Positions 55,221-64,000 of a stretch of DNA of 64,000 bases are shown here, one piece after another. The position numbers and the translations under genes are program-made. The notes below the pieces were generated by a model. That model searched no databases. It saw only the letters and a list, made by a program, of their open reading frames with translations, and was not told the origin of the DNA. The stretch covers positions 24,685 to 88,684 of the forward strand of contig NZ_WEHU01000019.1 in NCBI RefSeq assembly GCF_009183415.1. Reading direction: 5' to 3'. The stretch comes from Bacillus sp. B1-b2. Its GTDB lineage: Bacteria > Bacillota > Bacilli > Bacillales > Cytobacillaceae. How positions within the stretch are numbered: the stretch's first letter is position 1; each line of letters begins with the position of its first letter.

Positions 55221-56655
55221 TCCTTGAGATTAGCTCTGCATACAGTTGATTATATTTAAATGCTGATTGAGCCCAGCTATTGTCCATTGACATAGCATTT
55301 TTTATTAATACATTCCAAGTTTCTTTATCGTTATTATAAAAGTCTAACCCTCTTCTAATGGTAAAAAGCATATCATGTGCATTAAAGTTAGAGAAACTAA
55401 ACCCATTTCCTTCTCCTGTTGTTTCATTATAAGAGAATACTGTATCATTTAGACCACCAGTTTCTCTTACAATTGGTATATTCCCATATCGTAATGCAAT
55501 TAATTGGCCAAGACCACATGGTTCAAATTTAGACGGCATTAAAAATAGATCTGCTCCTGCATAGATTTGATGAGCTAAATCTTCATCAAACCCGATAAAT
55601 GCTTTACACTTCTCTGGATATTTATACTCCATTTTGCGGAAGAAATCCTCAAATTCAGCATCTCCGGAGCCCAAAAGGAGAAACTGCACATTCTCTTCCA
55701 TTATTTCACTGAATATATGTCTGACTAGTTCTAATCCCTTTTGACTAGTTAACCTAGTTATCATAGAAATAATTGGGATATCATTATCTACCTTCAAGCC
55801 AAACTTCTGTTGGATATGCTTTTTATTTTCTTTTTTCCCTTCTAGTGTTTCAATTGAATAATTTTTGATAATTGCAGTATCCGTTTCAGGATTATACGTT
55901 TCTTCATCGATACCATTAATAATTCCTGATAAATCTGAAGACCTTTGCACTAATACATTATTCAAACTTTCTCCATAATATTCTGTTTGAATTTCATTTT
56001 TATAAGTTGGACTAACTGTAGTTATCTTGTCTGCTCCTACTAATCCACCTTTCATAAAGTTCACATTTTCAAAAAATTCTAGTTGATCGAAGGTATAATA
56101 ATAATCACTTATATTCAATAAATCACCTAAAACATACTTTGGCATTATTCCTTGAAATTGCAAATTATGTATAGTGAAAACGGTTTTTATTTGGCTATAT
56201 TCTTTTCTCCACTTATAGTCTACGTTAAGTAAGAATGGAATCATAGCTGTATGCCAATCATGACAGTGTATAATACTAGGGTATTCATCTAAATAAAATA
56301 AGCTTTCTAAAACGGCTCGGTTAAAGAAAGCAAATCGTTCTCCATCATCTCCGTAACCATATAACCCTGGTCTTTTAAAGTACCACTCATTATCAACAAA
56401 ATAAAAAGTGATGCCTTCATACTGTAACTCTTCTATGCCAACATATTGATTACGCCAGCCTATTTGAATATAGAAATGTATCTTTTTTTTAAGTTTGGAT
56501 AAGAGATGATCAGGTATGTCTTCGTATTTTGGCATAATAACAGCCACATCTGTTCCTTGCTTTTTTAATTCTTTTGGAAGAGAACCAGCAACATCTGCTA
56601 GTCCTCCAGATTTTATAAATGGTACACATTCTGAAACAGCAAATAATACTTTCAC
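55201..56655 (-). CDS. glgA: Glycogen synthase
   Basis: The 484-residue GT5 enzyme transfers glucose from ADP-glucose to growing glycogen. The N-terminal KSGGLADVAGSLP (residues 16-28) is the KTGGL-type ADP-glucose-binding motif, and LMPSKFEPCGLGQLIALRYG near residue 374 is the C-terminal donor-site motif. It overlaps glgD by 4 bp and glgP by 20 bp, so it is tightly coupled. Confidence 0.96.
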   Translation of the reverse strand: MKVLFAVSECVPFIKSGGLADVAGSLPKELKKQGTDVAVIMPKYEDIPDHLLSKLKKKIHFYIQIGWRNQYVGIEELQYEGITFYFVDNEWYFKRPGLYGYGDDGERFAFFNRAVLESLFYLDEYPSIIHCHDWHTAMIPFLLNVDYKWRKEYSQIKTVFTIHNLQFQGIMPKYVLGDLLNISDYYYTFDQLEFFENVNFMKGGLVGADKITTVSPTYKNEIQTEYYGESLNNVLVQRSSDLSGIINGIDEETYNPETDTAIIKNYSIETLEGKKENKKHIQQKFGLKVDNDIPIISMITRLTSQKGLELVRHIFSEIMEENVQFLLLGSGDAEFEDFFRKMEYKYPEKCKAFIGFDEDLAHQIYAGADLFLMPSKFEPCGLGQLIALRYGNIPIVRETGGLNDTVFSYNETTGEGNGFSFSNFNAHDMLFTIRRGLDFYNNDKETWNVLIKNAMSMDNSWAQSAFKYNQLYAELISRSESHVF

Positions 56656-57683
56656 GAATTCATCAACGCTCCCTGCACAGTTCCTTTTCTAACTACAAAT
56701 GGATTCTTAACTGTTCCTATCATAGTTGTATCATTTTCTACCATAACGTCTTTATCTAAAATAACAGATTCCAAATGACAATTTTCCCCAATTGTACATT
56801 TTTGCATAATGATGCAATTTTTCAAAACAGAGCCTTTTCCTATTTTGACAGCCCTTGATATCACACTATTTTCTATTTCTCCTTCTATTACGCAACCATT
56901 AGCTATCATGGAGTTTTTTACATCTCCAGAATCTGTATATCTAGTAGGTGGCTCATCCTTCACTTTGGTAAAAATTGGTCTATCTTTTATAAATAGTTGA
57001 TTCCACACAACTGGATTTAATATATCTTTACTCACTTGATAATAAGAGGCAATAGAATGTATCTTTTCGGCATAACCGGTATATTCATATTCACAAATTT
57101 TCAAATCATTATTAATATCAACTACTGCATCTTTGATACATGTGTATCCAGTAGTCTCTCTATTATTAATTAGCTCAATCAATTTTGCTTTTTTCATTAA
57201 ATATATTTCTAGTGACTTACCGTTGTTCGTAATCTCGGTAATATCACAAGAGGACTCCAGATGTCTTTCCAATACAGGCATGAAATTCATATTAAATACT
57301 GTAAAACAATTCGCTACAAGGGCATATTCTTGATTACTACGGCAAAAATAGTCCATATTTACAGCAAAATGATTAAAGGAACCTATACCGTTATTCGCTC
57401 CCTCTGTTATTGGTGCTGGAAAGAAGAATAAACCATCTCTTTTTCTATCAAGATCCCAGTTCTTACCTGATCCTAAATGATCCATAAGAGAACGATATTG
57501 ATACTTAGGGAAAATGGCTACACTACCAATTCCTGTATTGACCATGTTAGATAAAATAAAATCAATTAAGCGGTATCGTCCTCCAATAGGGAGTGCAGCT
57601 AGTGTTCGATGAGCAGTTAGATCTTCTAAATCATCCATATAAGATGTTGCATCAATAATACCTAGCATAGATTTTAACATCAT
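56652..57683 (-). CDS. glgD: Glucose-1-phosphate adenylyltransferase, GlgD subunit
   Basis: The 343-residue protein is GlgC-like with the left-handed beta-helix C-terminus (SVISRAVKIGKGSVLKNCII) but lacks the Gly-rich GGKGSRL nucleotide signature of GlgC. In Bacillus, GlgD modulates a GlgC-GlgD complex that makes ADP-glucose. It lies between glgC and glgA, as usual for Bacillus. Confidence 0.92.
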   Translation of the reverse strand: MMLKSMLGIIDATSYMDDLEDLTAHRTLAALPIGGRYRLIDFILSNMVNTGIGSVAIFPKYQYRSLMDHLGSGKNWDLDRKRDGLFFFPAPITEGANNGIGSFNHFAVNMDYFCRSNQEYALVANCFTVFNMNFMPVLERHLESSCDITEITNNGKSLEIYLMKKAKLIELINNRETTGYTCIKDAVVDINNDLKICEYEYTGYAEKIHSIASYYQVSKDILNPVVWNQLFIKDRPIFTKVKDEPPTRYTDSGDVKNSMIANGCVIEGEIENSVISRAVKIGKGSVLKNCIIMQKCTIGENCHLESVILDKDVMVENDTTMIGTVKNPFVVRKGTVQGALMNS

Positions 57684-57702
57684 ATCCCTCCTGTCTATTA
57701 TG

Positions 57703-58848
57703 TTAGGAAATTAGTTCATTAACCATTTCTTCCGTCACTAATACTACCTCATCGCTATCTTCCTTAGGTTTAATGACCATGCCATCTGGAATTTGAACGT
57801 TAGAAGGGACAATGGCTTTTTCTATATATACATTGTTTCCAATCTTTGCATCTGGCATAATAACAGAGCTGCGTATAATTGTCCCCTGCCCGACTGTTAC
57901 CCCTTGAAAAACGATAGATTTTTCTAAATCACCGCTAATCATACATCCTTCATTCACCATAGATTCTTTCACTCTAGCATCACTTGAAATATATTGTGGT
58001 GGATGATTAGGGTTTACAGTATAAATCCTCCATTTATAATCAGATATATTAAGATCACTATTATCATCAAGTAAATCCATATTAGCTTCCCATAAGCTCT
58101 GTACAGTACCTACATCCTTCCAATACCCTTTAAAAGGATATGCAACTACTTTTTTCTTTTGCTCTATTAACAAAGGAATAATATCCTTACCAAAGTCATG
58201 AGAAGATGTATTATTAAGATTATCCTCTTCTAATAGTTTTTGTAGTACGCTCCACTTAAAAATATAGATGCCCATGGATGCTAGGTTATTTTTAGGAGAA
58301 TCTGGTTTTTCTTCAAATTCAATAATATCTAGGTTTTCATTTGTGTTCATGATTCCAAATCTACTAGCTTCCTCCCAAGGTACTTCAATGACAGAGATGG
58401 ATGCATCTGCTTTCTTACTAATATGAAAATCTAGCATAAGCTCATAATTCATTTTATAAATATGATCACCTGACAAGATAAGTACATATTCTGGATCATA
58501 TTGTGATAAATAATTTTGATTCTGGTAAATAGCACTCGCCGTTCCTGTATACCATTTCACCTCTGATGATTCACTGTAAGGCGGTAAAACTGTTACTCCA
58601 CCATTAACACGGTCTAAATCCCATGCGCTTCCTATCCCGATATACGAGTTTAATACTAGCGGTTGATATTGTGTTAGTACCCCTACTGTTTCAATACCAG
58701 AGTTGGAGCAATTACTTAAAGTAAAATCAATAATTCGATATTTCCCCCCAAAGGGAATAGCAGGCTTAGCTAGATTCTTAGTTAATGAATATAGTCTACT
58801 CCCCTTCCCCCCTGCTAATAGCATTGCGACGCACCGTTTCTTTCCCAT
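57703..58848 (-). CDS. glgC: Glucose-1-phosphate adenylyltransferase GlgC
   Basis: The 381-residue enzyme makes ADP-glucose, the glycogen donor. The nucleotide motif [20 protein letters not shown] (residues 11-30) and [16 protein letters not shown] near residue 58 are present, with a C-terminal beta-helix. Its start overlaps the end of glgB by 53 bp, in a different frame. Confidence 0.96.
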   Translation of the reverse strand: MGKKRCVAMLLAGGKGSRLYSLTKNLAKPAIPFGGKYRIIDFTLSNCSNSGIETVGVLTQYQPLVLNSYIGIGSAWDLDRVNGGVTVLPPYSESSEVKWYTGTASAIYQNQNYLSQYDPEYVLILSGDHIYKMNYELMLDFHISKKADASISVIEVPWEEASRFGIMNTNENLDIIEFEEKPDSPKNNLASMGIYIFKWSVLQKLLEEDNLNNTSSHDFGKDIIPLLIEQKKKVVAYPFKGYWKDVGTVQSLWEANMDLLDDNSDLNISDYKWRIYTVNPNHPPQYISSDARVKESMVNEGCMISGDLEKSIVFQGVTVGQGTIIRSSVIMPDAKIGNNVYIEKAIVPSNVQIPDGMVIKPKEDSDEVVLVTEEMVNELIS

Positions 58849-60736
58849 TACCTTTCCTCCCCTTTCGATGTTGAACTGGTCGTAATAAAATAATACTAAA
58901 AGCTGGAATTGTTAATTGAACAGAATGTGAAAGCCCATGAAACGGTATATCTTCTGCTTTCATTGTCTTTTTATTGATATAATTTGCTCCACCAAAACAA
59001 TCCATATCACTATTTAATATTTCTCGATATTCATCTTTTTTAGGAACTCCAATTCTGTAATTCTCGTATGTATGGTAAGTAAAATTACAAATAATGATTA
59101 AATATTCTCCATCTTTTTCTGTTCTGCGGACAAAGGAAAAAATGGACTGGTCTTTATTATTAACATCAATCCACTCAAAACCGTCATGTCTATGATCTAG
59201 CTGATACAGTGGCTTAGACCTTTTATATATTTTTAACCATTCTTTCACGTAATCATTTGCTTTTTGATGCATCTCATAGTCAAATAATAGCCAATCTAAT
59301 TGTTCTTTATCTTTCCATTCAGCAAATTGCGCAAATTCTGTTCCCATAAATAAAAGTTTTTTACCTGGGTGTGCAAACATGTACCCTATTAAAAGACGAA
59401 ATTGAGCAAACTTTTGCCAATAATCCCCAGGCATTTTATCTAATATTGATTTTTTGCCATGAACGACTTCGTCATGTGAGAATGGCAATACAAAATTTTC
59501 TGAAAAAGCATACAATAAAGAAAAGCTAACTTTATCATGAACATATTTTCTATTATCTGAATGAGTTTCCATATATTTTAAAATATCGTTCATCCAACCC
59601 ATATTCCATTTATAATCAAATCCAATTCCACCATAATGAACAGGTGCAGTTACCTGTGGCCAGTCTGTTGAATCTTCAGCAAACATTAAAATACTAGCAT
59701 CATATTGACTAATTGTTTGATTTAACTTCTGAAGAAATTCTATACCATAATTATTCACACTGTTTTCTCCAGAATTTGGCCAATAAATAATGTTGGAAAC
59801 TGCATCAACTCTAAAACCATCTATATGAAAATAATCTATCCAAAAAAGGGCATTGGATATCAAAAAACTATGTACTTCCATTTTACCTAGATCAAAATTG
59901 GCAGTTCCCCATACTATATTTTCCCTATCTTTAGGATTCGCATAATCAAATTGACTAGTACCATCAAATTGGTAAAGTCCATGTGCATCCTTACAAAAAT
60001 GTCCTGGAACCCAATCCATAATCACTCCCAGATTATTTTGGTGACACATATCAATAAAATACATAAGATCTTTTGGTTCTCCAAATCTACTAGTTGCAGA
60101 ATAATAACCTGTCCCTTGATATCCCCATGATATATCAAGGGGATGCTCTACAATTGGAAGAAGCTCAATATGTGTAAACCCTTGTTCTACACAATATGGT
60201 ATTAATTCTGCTGCTAACTCCTTATAGGAATAAAGATCCCCATTCTCATGAATCTTCCATGAACCTAGATGAACTTCAAAAATTGCAATAGGCTCATTCA
60301 ATAAATTTTTTTTATTTTTCTTTTGTATCCATTTAGAATCATTCCACTTATAACCGTCCAGTGAATACACAATAGAAGCGGTATTTGGTCGTACCTCTGA
60401 AAAGAAAGCATAAGGATCTGCCTTAAGTAATTCCCTACCATCAGGAGTTATTATTTTATATTTATAAACGGCTCCTGATAAATCCTTATTCACTTTAATA
60501 ATCCATACACCTTCATTATTAATCCTTTCAAGTGAATAATGAGTTCCATCCCAGTTATTGAAATCGCCAACTAACTGTACGTTGGTAGCATTTGGTGCCC
60601 ATACACAAAAAGTGGTATAAACTACTTTATCAACCGTATGAACATGCGATCCAAAGAGCTTAAAGCTTTCGAATAAGTTCCCCTCATGAAATAAGTGTAG
60701 CTGAAAATCCGTTGGATATACTGTCTCCACTGTCAT
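58796..60736 (-). CDS. glgB: 1,4-alpha-glucan branching enzyme
   Basis: The 646-residue GH13 enzyme has an N-terminal CBM48 ([21 protein letters not shown] near residue 43), the nucleophile in [10 protein letters not shown] near residue 308 and the acid/base Glu in FAEDSTDWP near residue 352. It introduces alpha-1,6 branches. It is first in the operon. The C-terminal tail [19 protein letters not shown] is unusually basic because it overlaps the glgC start. Confidence 0.95.
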   Translation of the reverse strand: MTVETVYPTDFQLHLFHEGNLFESFKLFGSHVHTVDKVVYTTFCVWAPNATNVQLVGDFNNWDGTHYSLERINNEGVWIIKVNKDLSGAVYKYKIITPDGRELLKADPYAFFSEVRPNTASIVYSLDGYKWNDSKWIQKKNKKNLLNEPIAIFEVHLGSWKIHENGDLYSYKELAAELIPYCVEQGFTHIELLPIVEHPLDISWGYQGTGYYSATSRFGEPKDLMYFIDMCHQNNLGVIMDWVPGHFCKDAHGLYQFDGTSQFDYANPKDRENIVWGTANFDLGKMEVHSFLISNALFWIDYFHIDGFRVDAVSNIIYWPNSGENSVNNYGIEFLQKLNQTISQYDASILMFAEDSTDWPQVTAPVHYGGIGFDYKWNMGWMNDILKYMETHSDNRKYVHDKVSFSLLYAFSENFVLPFSHDEVVHGKKSILDKMPGDYWQKFAQFRLLIGYMFAHPGKKLLFMGTEFAQFAEWKDKEQLDWLLFDYEMHQKANDYVKEWLKIYKRSKPLYQLDHRHDGFEWIDVNNKDQSIFSFVRRTEKDGEYLIIICNFTYHTYENYRIGVPKKDEYREILNSDMDCFGGANYINKKTMKAEDIPFHGLSHSVQLTIPAFSIILLRPVQHRKGRKGNGKETVRRNAISRGEGE

Positions 60737-61669
60737 CCTACTTTCTTTTACAAATTAATTTGTTATTTTTACTAATAAACTATGTATAAACACATTTCCC
60801 CAATTTTCTCTAACTAAAACAAGAATTAATTCATACAAGAGAGGTTATTTTCAAAGAGAGGATGAAATCTAAATCATGAAGCAGTATTCTTTATTGTTTA
60901 AAAAGAGCTCTATAAAATGGAGCAAGCTAGACTAGATTAAATATTCTATTAATAATAGGCAATTCCTTTTTTGTTTTTAAAATTTTATGATATTCTGAAG
61001 CCTTTTATGTTAAATTGTGAAAATAGATTTTAGATAAATTATCTAAAATCTGCAGTTCTGTATAAAAAGAACGTAAAATAAAACAATGACTATGGTAGTT
61101 TGTTTAATACTATTTTCATAAATTAGGAACTTATCTATATATACAGATAAATAAAACTGCATAACTTTAAATAGTCATGCAGCTAGGTAATAAGTATTTG
61201 TGTAACTATTATGTAGTAACTATCATTTATTGCAACTTTGATATTGTCTTACATACTATAAAAAGATCAGTGTCTCTTAGGATTTGTCTATCATACCCAT
61301 AATAAAATAATTAGTATCAACGCGAATTACACTATAGGAAGTAGCTCTGCTTGTTAAAAAATTGAGACCATAATTTCTTATTTCTGCACTTCCCCTTCTA
61401 CAGCATGAGCACAGTTCTATAGTTAGTAGATACATCGAAAAGTCTTATAGCAGTCATGCTCTTTTTTTAAATCTCACTCTTTCATTTCTCTAATCAACCT
61501 GCGTATAATTTTCTTTCAATCATTCTATCAATTTTTTTGTCAATTATTCTATATGCTAGAGTCTTTCCCTGCCGTCTAATTATTGGTCTCAATTATCAAC
61601 TTATTAACTTAATCGAACTCAATAGATATCTTTAAAAGTTATGGAAAACGCTAGTAAAATATTATATTA
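60737..61669. other. Gene-poor region between glgB and the tRNA cluster
   Basis: This AT-rich stretch of about 930 bp contains no supported gene. It should hold the glg operon promoter; I found no convincing sigma-A or sigma-E boxes. Visible structures are a perfect 11-bp inverted repeat (AGATTTTAGAT, 5-nt spacer, ATCTAAAATCT; 61025-61051) and a plus-strand hairpin with T run at 61402-61468, listed separately. Confidence 0.5.
61402..61468 (+). terminator. Orphan plus-strand terminator-like hairpin
   Basis: AGCATGA (61402-61408) and TCATGCT (61454-61460) plus an inner CTATA/TATAG stem are followed by CTTTTTTT. No plus-strand gene precedes it, so it could end a small RNA. I found no clear promoter upstream. 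Confidence 0.35.
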
Positions 61670-61710
61670 AACAAAAAAAACATGATAGCATAAATGCTAC
61701 CATGTTTCTT
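61670..61710 (-). terminator. Terminator of the rRNA-tRNA operon
   Basis: AAACATGGTAGCA and TGCTATCATGTTT (61707-61678 on the minus strand) form a 13-bp stem with a G-T pair and T8 after it. It lies 3 bp past the tRNA-Glu gene. Confidence 0.88.
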
Positions 61711-61713
61711 AGA

Positions 61714-61785
61714 TGACCCATACGGGATTCGAACCCGTGTTACCGCCGTGAAAGGGCGGTGTCTTAACCGCTTGACCAATGGGCC
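61714..61785 (-). tRNA. tRNA-Glu (TTC)
   Basis: Complete cloverleaf with anticodon TTC in CGCCCTTTCACGGCG. The terminal CCA is not encoded. It is the last gene of the cluster. Confidence 0.95.
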
Positions 61786-61787
61786 AA

Positions 61788-61878
61788 TGGCGGAGAAGGA
61801 GGGATTTGAACCCTCGCGCCGCTCACGCGACCTACACCCTTAGCAGGGGCGCCTCTTCAGCCTCTTGAGTACTTCCCC
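61788..61878 (-). tRNA. tRNA-Ser (GCT)
   Basis: A long variable arm of the Ser type and anticodon GCT are present. CCA is encoded. Confidence 0.94.
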
Positions 61879-61885
61879 ATTAAAA

Positions 61886-61960
61886 TGGCTCCGCAGGTAG
61901 GACTCGAACCTACGACCGTTCGGTTAACAGCCGAATGCTCTACCACTGAGCTACTGCGGA
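61886..61960 (-). tRNA. tRNA-Asn (GTT)
   Basis: Anticodon GTT in GGCTGTTAACCG. CCA is encoded. Confidence 0.95.
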
Positions 61961-61971
61961 ACAATAAAGTA

Positions 61972-62048
<77 letters not shown>

Positions 62049-62056
62049 AAATTCTT

Positions 62057-62130
62057 TGGAGCGGGTGATGGGAATCGAACCCACGACATCAGCTTGGAAG
62101 GCTGAGGTTTTACCATTAAACTACACCCGC
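62057..62130 (-). tRNA. tRNA-Gly (TCC)
   Basis: Anticodon TCC in AGCCTTCCAAGCT. CCA is encoded. Confidence 0.94.
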
Positions 62131-62143
62131 GTATATTTTAAAA

Positions 62144-62220
62144 TGGGGCGACTAATGGGAATCGAACCCACGAGTGTCGGAGCCACAATCCGATGCGTTA
62201 ACCACTTCGCCATAGCCGCC
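62144..62220 (-). tRNA. tRNA-His (GTG)
   Basis: Anticodon GTG in GGATTGTGGCTC. The extra 5' G (G-1), opposite C73, is encoded. CCA is encoded. Confidence 0.94.
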
Positions 62221-62256
62221 ATGATGTTAATAATTAATAAGAGTTATGGCATAAGG

Positions 62257-62329
62257 TGGCTCAGGACGGAATCGAACCGCCGACACAAGGATTTTCAGTC
62301 CTTTGCTCTACCGACTGAGCTACTGAGCC
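62257..62329 (-). tRNA. tRNA-Phe (GAA)
   Basis: Anticodon GAA in GACTGAAAATC. The 3' end continues CCT instead of CCA, so CCA must be added after transcription. Confidence 0.94.
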
Positions 62330-62346
62330 TTAATGATATATTATAA

Positions 62347-62423
62347 TGGCGGTCCGGACGGGACTCGAACCCGCGACCTCCTGCGTGACAGGCAGGCATT
62401 CTAACCAACTGAACTACCGGACC
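62347..62423 (-). tRNA. tRNA-Asp (GTC)
   Basis: Anticodon GTC in GCCTGTCACGC. CCA is encoded. Confidence 0.95.
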
Positions 62424-62430
62424 ATTATGA

Positions 62431-62504
<74 letters not shown>

Positions 62505-62526
62505 ACGATAAAACTATTATGAATTA

Positions 62527-62619
62527 TGGAGGAGGAAAGGGGATTCGAACCCCTGCGCGGTTTGACCCGCCTGTCGGTTTTCAAGACCGATCCCTTCAGC
62601 CGGACTTGGGTATTCCTCC
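62527..62619 (-). tRNA. tRNA-Ser (TGA)
   Basis: Anticodon TGA in GGTCTTGAAAACC, with a long variable arm. CCA is encoded. Confidence 0.94.
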
Positions 62620-62627
62620 TCGATATA

Positions 62628-62704
62628 TGGTGGACCTTGTAGGACTCGAACCTACGACCGGACGGTTATGAGCCGTCTGCTCTAACCAACTGAGCTAAAG
62701 GTCC
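62628..62704 (-). tRNA. tRNA-Ile2 (CAT, expected lysidine)
   Basis: Anticodon CAT in CGGCTCATAACCG with a GGACCTT acceptor. By position (Ala-Met-Ile2-Ser-fMet in B. subtilis trnB) and sequence this is the isoleucine tRNA modified by TilS; elongator Met is the alternative. CCA is encoded. Confidence 0.8.
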
Positions 62705-62711
62705 GTTGAAA

Positions 62712-62788
62712 TGGTAGCGGCAGAGGGGATCGAACCCCCGACCTCACGGGTATGAACCGTACGCTCTAGCCAGCTGAGCTACGCCGCC
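62712..62788 (-). tRNA. Elongator tRNA-Met (CAT)
   Basis: Anticodon CAT in CGGTTCATACCCG with a GGCGGCG acceptor. CCA is encoded. It is distinguished from the Ile2 gene by position and acceptor. Confidence 0.82.
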
Positions 62789-62820
62789 ATGGTATTTATA
62801 TAATAATCTTTTAATAAAAT

Positions 62821-62896
62821 TGGTGGAGCCTAGCGGGATCGAACCGCTGACCTCCTGCGTGCAAGGCAGGCGCTCTCCCAGCTGAGCTAAGGCCCC
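62821..62896 (-). tRNA. tRNA-Ala (TGC)
   Basis: Anticodon TGC in GCCTTGCACGC, with a G-T pair at acceptor position 3-70. CCA is encoded. Confidence 0.95.
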
Positions 62897-62912
62897 AATT
62901 TATTTTTTCGAC

Positions 62913-62989
62913 TGGTCGGGAAGACAGGATTCGAACCTGCGACCCCTTGGTCCCAAACCAAGTGCTCTACCAAGCTGAGCTACTTCCCG
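62913..62989 (-). tRNA. tRNA-Pro (TGG)
   Basis: Anticodon TGG in GGTTTGGGACC. CCA is encoded. Confidence 0.95.
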
Positions 62990-62996
62990 TAAAATA

Positions 62997-63073
<77 letters not shown>

Positions 63074-63089
63074 ATATTTTAAAAAACAA

Positions 63090-63178
63090 TGGTGCCGAGG
63101 ACCGGAATCGAACCGGTACGGTAGTCACCTACCGCAGGATTTTAAGTCCTGTGCGTCTGCCAGTTCCGCCACCCCGGC
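63090..63178 (-). tRNA. tRNA-Leu (TAA)
   Basis: Anticodon TAA in GACTTAAAATC, with a long variable arm. CCA is encoded. Confidence 0.94.
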
Positions 63179-63188
63179 ATTGTTTTAT

Positions 63189-63263
63189 TGGAGCGGAAGA
63201 CGGGATTCGAACCCGCGACCCCCACCTTGGCAAGGTGGTGTTCTACCACTGAACTACTTCCGC
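63189..63263 (-). tRNA. tRNA-Gly (GCC)
   Basis: Anticodon GCC in CCTTGCCAAGG. CCA is encoded. Confidence 0.95.
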
Positions 63264-63282
63264 ATATATCAAATATTAATAG

Positions 63283-63364
63283 TGCGGGTGAAGGGAGTCG
63301 AACCCCCACGCCTTGCAGCGCTAGATCCTAAGTCTAGTGCGTCTGCCAATTCCGCCACACCCGC
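63283..63364 (-). tRNA. tRNA-Leu (TAG)
   Basis: Anticodon TAG in GACTTAGGATC, with a long variable arm. The 3' end reads CTA after the discriminator, so CCA is not encoded. Confidence 0.94.
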
Positions 63365-63380
63365 ATATTTTCCATAAAAA

Positions 63381-63456
63381 TGGTGAGCCATGAAGGATTC
63401 GAACCTTCGACCCTCTGATTAAAAGTCAGATGCTCTACCGACTGAGCTAATGGCTC
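63381..63456 (-). tRNA. tRNA-Lys (TTT)
   Basis: Anticodon TTT in GACTTTTAATC. CCA is encoded. A predicted substrate of wobble-uridine modification by MnmL/MnmM. Confidence 0.95.
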
Positions 63457-63461
63457 ATAGA

Positions 63462-63537
<76 letters not shown>

Positions 63538-63545
63538 AGGTGTTA

Positions 63546-63621
63546 TGGTGGAGGATGACGGGATCGAACCGCCGACCCTCTGCTTGTAAGGCAGATGCTC
63601 TCCCAGCTGAGCTAATCCTCC
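63546..63621 (-). tRNA. tRNA-Val (TAC)
   Basis: Anticodon TAC in GCCTTACAAGC. CCA is encoded. It is the first tRNA after 5S rRNA. Confidence 0.95.
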
Positions 63622-63631
63622 GTAATATTAT

Positions 63632-63749
<118 letters not shown>

Positions 63750-63885
63750 TATTAAACTTTTGTTTAAGACATAGATTATTATATCACTTTTTGAAAGAAA
63801 GTCAACACTTTATTAGTGCTTTCTATTAATTATTCCTTCAAAACTAGATTATGTTAGAAGAAGAAAGAACCGAGTAATCATTTTA

Positions 63886-64000
63886 GTTAAGTCCTCGATC
63901 TATTAGTATCAGTCAGCTCCACACGTCACCGCGCTTCCACCTCTGACCTATCAACCTGATCATCTTTCAGGGATCTTACTAGCTTACGCTATGGGAAATC
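63886..64000 (-). rRNA. rrl: 23S ribosomal RNA, 3' end (partial)
   Basis: The minus strand ends with AATAGATCGAGGACTTAAC, the 3' terminus of Bacillus 23S rRNA, and it runs off the window's right edge. The exact 3' end is estimated to a few bases. Confidence 0.93.

Overview
The window is chromosomal DNA of an AT-rich, spore-forming member of the Bacillaceae. Gene order follows the Bacillus subtilis ytp-to-trnB segment closely: sftA, ytpQ, ytpP, ytoP, trmB, ytmP, amyX, pepV, murJ(ytgP), leuS, yttB, ytqAB, ytpBA, asnB, metK, ytmBA, ytkD, luxS, yidD, cydAB, menE, menB, menH, menD, menF, yteA, glgPADCB, and then an rRNA-tRNA cluster. Spore-related genes (Cse60, YteA, a gamma-SASP-like remnant, a sporulene-type terpene synthase) and Gram-positive regulators (T-box, SAM-I riboswitch) agree with this. 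I cannot name the species.

Left part (1-24 kb): the N-terminus of the DNA translocase SftA, small redox and nucleotide-housekeeping genes, an M42 peptidase, the tRNA m7G46 methyltransferase TrmB, type I pullulanase, D-amino acid aminotransferase, dipeptidase PepV, an rRNA pseudouridine synthase, the lipid II flippase MurJ, a flavoprotein, rhodanese and leuS. leuS has a T-box leader and a clear sigma-A promoter. An amidase and a histidine phosphatase lie upstream of leuS.

Middle part (24-44 kb): an MFS transporter, a frameshifted small spore-protein gene, the tRNA wobble-uridine genes mnmL-mnmM, the terpene synthase/lysophospholipase pair ytpB-ytpA, a membrane-anchored C39-like peptidase that overlaps asnB tail to tail, and metK with a SAM-I riboswitch. 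A GC-rich intergenic repeat sits between the metK stop codon and its terminator. Then come ytmB-ytmA-ytkD, cardiolipin synthase, luxS, yidD, carbonic anhydrase and a bd-type quinol oxidase.

Right part (44-64 kb): the menaquinone genes menF-menD-menH-menB and menE, in which menH has no stop codon and runs in frame into menB. The position where B. subtilis has menC is taken by an FAD oxidoreductase. The glycogen operon glgBCDAP follows, then a gene-poor stretch of about 1 kb. The window ends with 21 tRNA genes, 5S rRNA and the 3' end of 23S rRNA, all on the minus strand, in the gene order of B. subtilis trnB.

Most of the window is ordinary, well-conserved core genome. I did not find a convincing new multi-gene system. 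The observations most worth checking are the menH-menB fusion, the missing menC, a possible small hydrophobic protein after cydB, the GC-rich repeat in the metK 3' UTR and the broken SASP-like gene.
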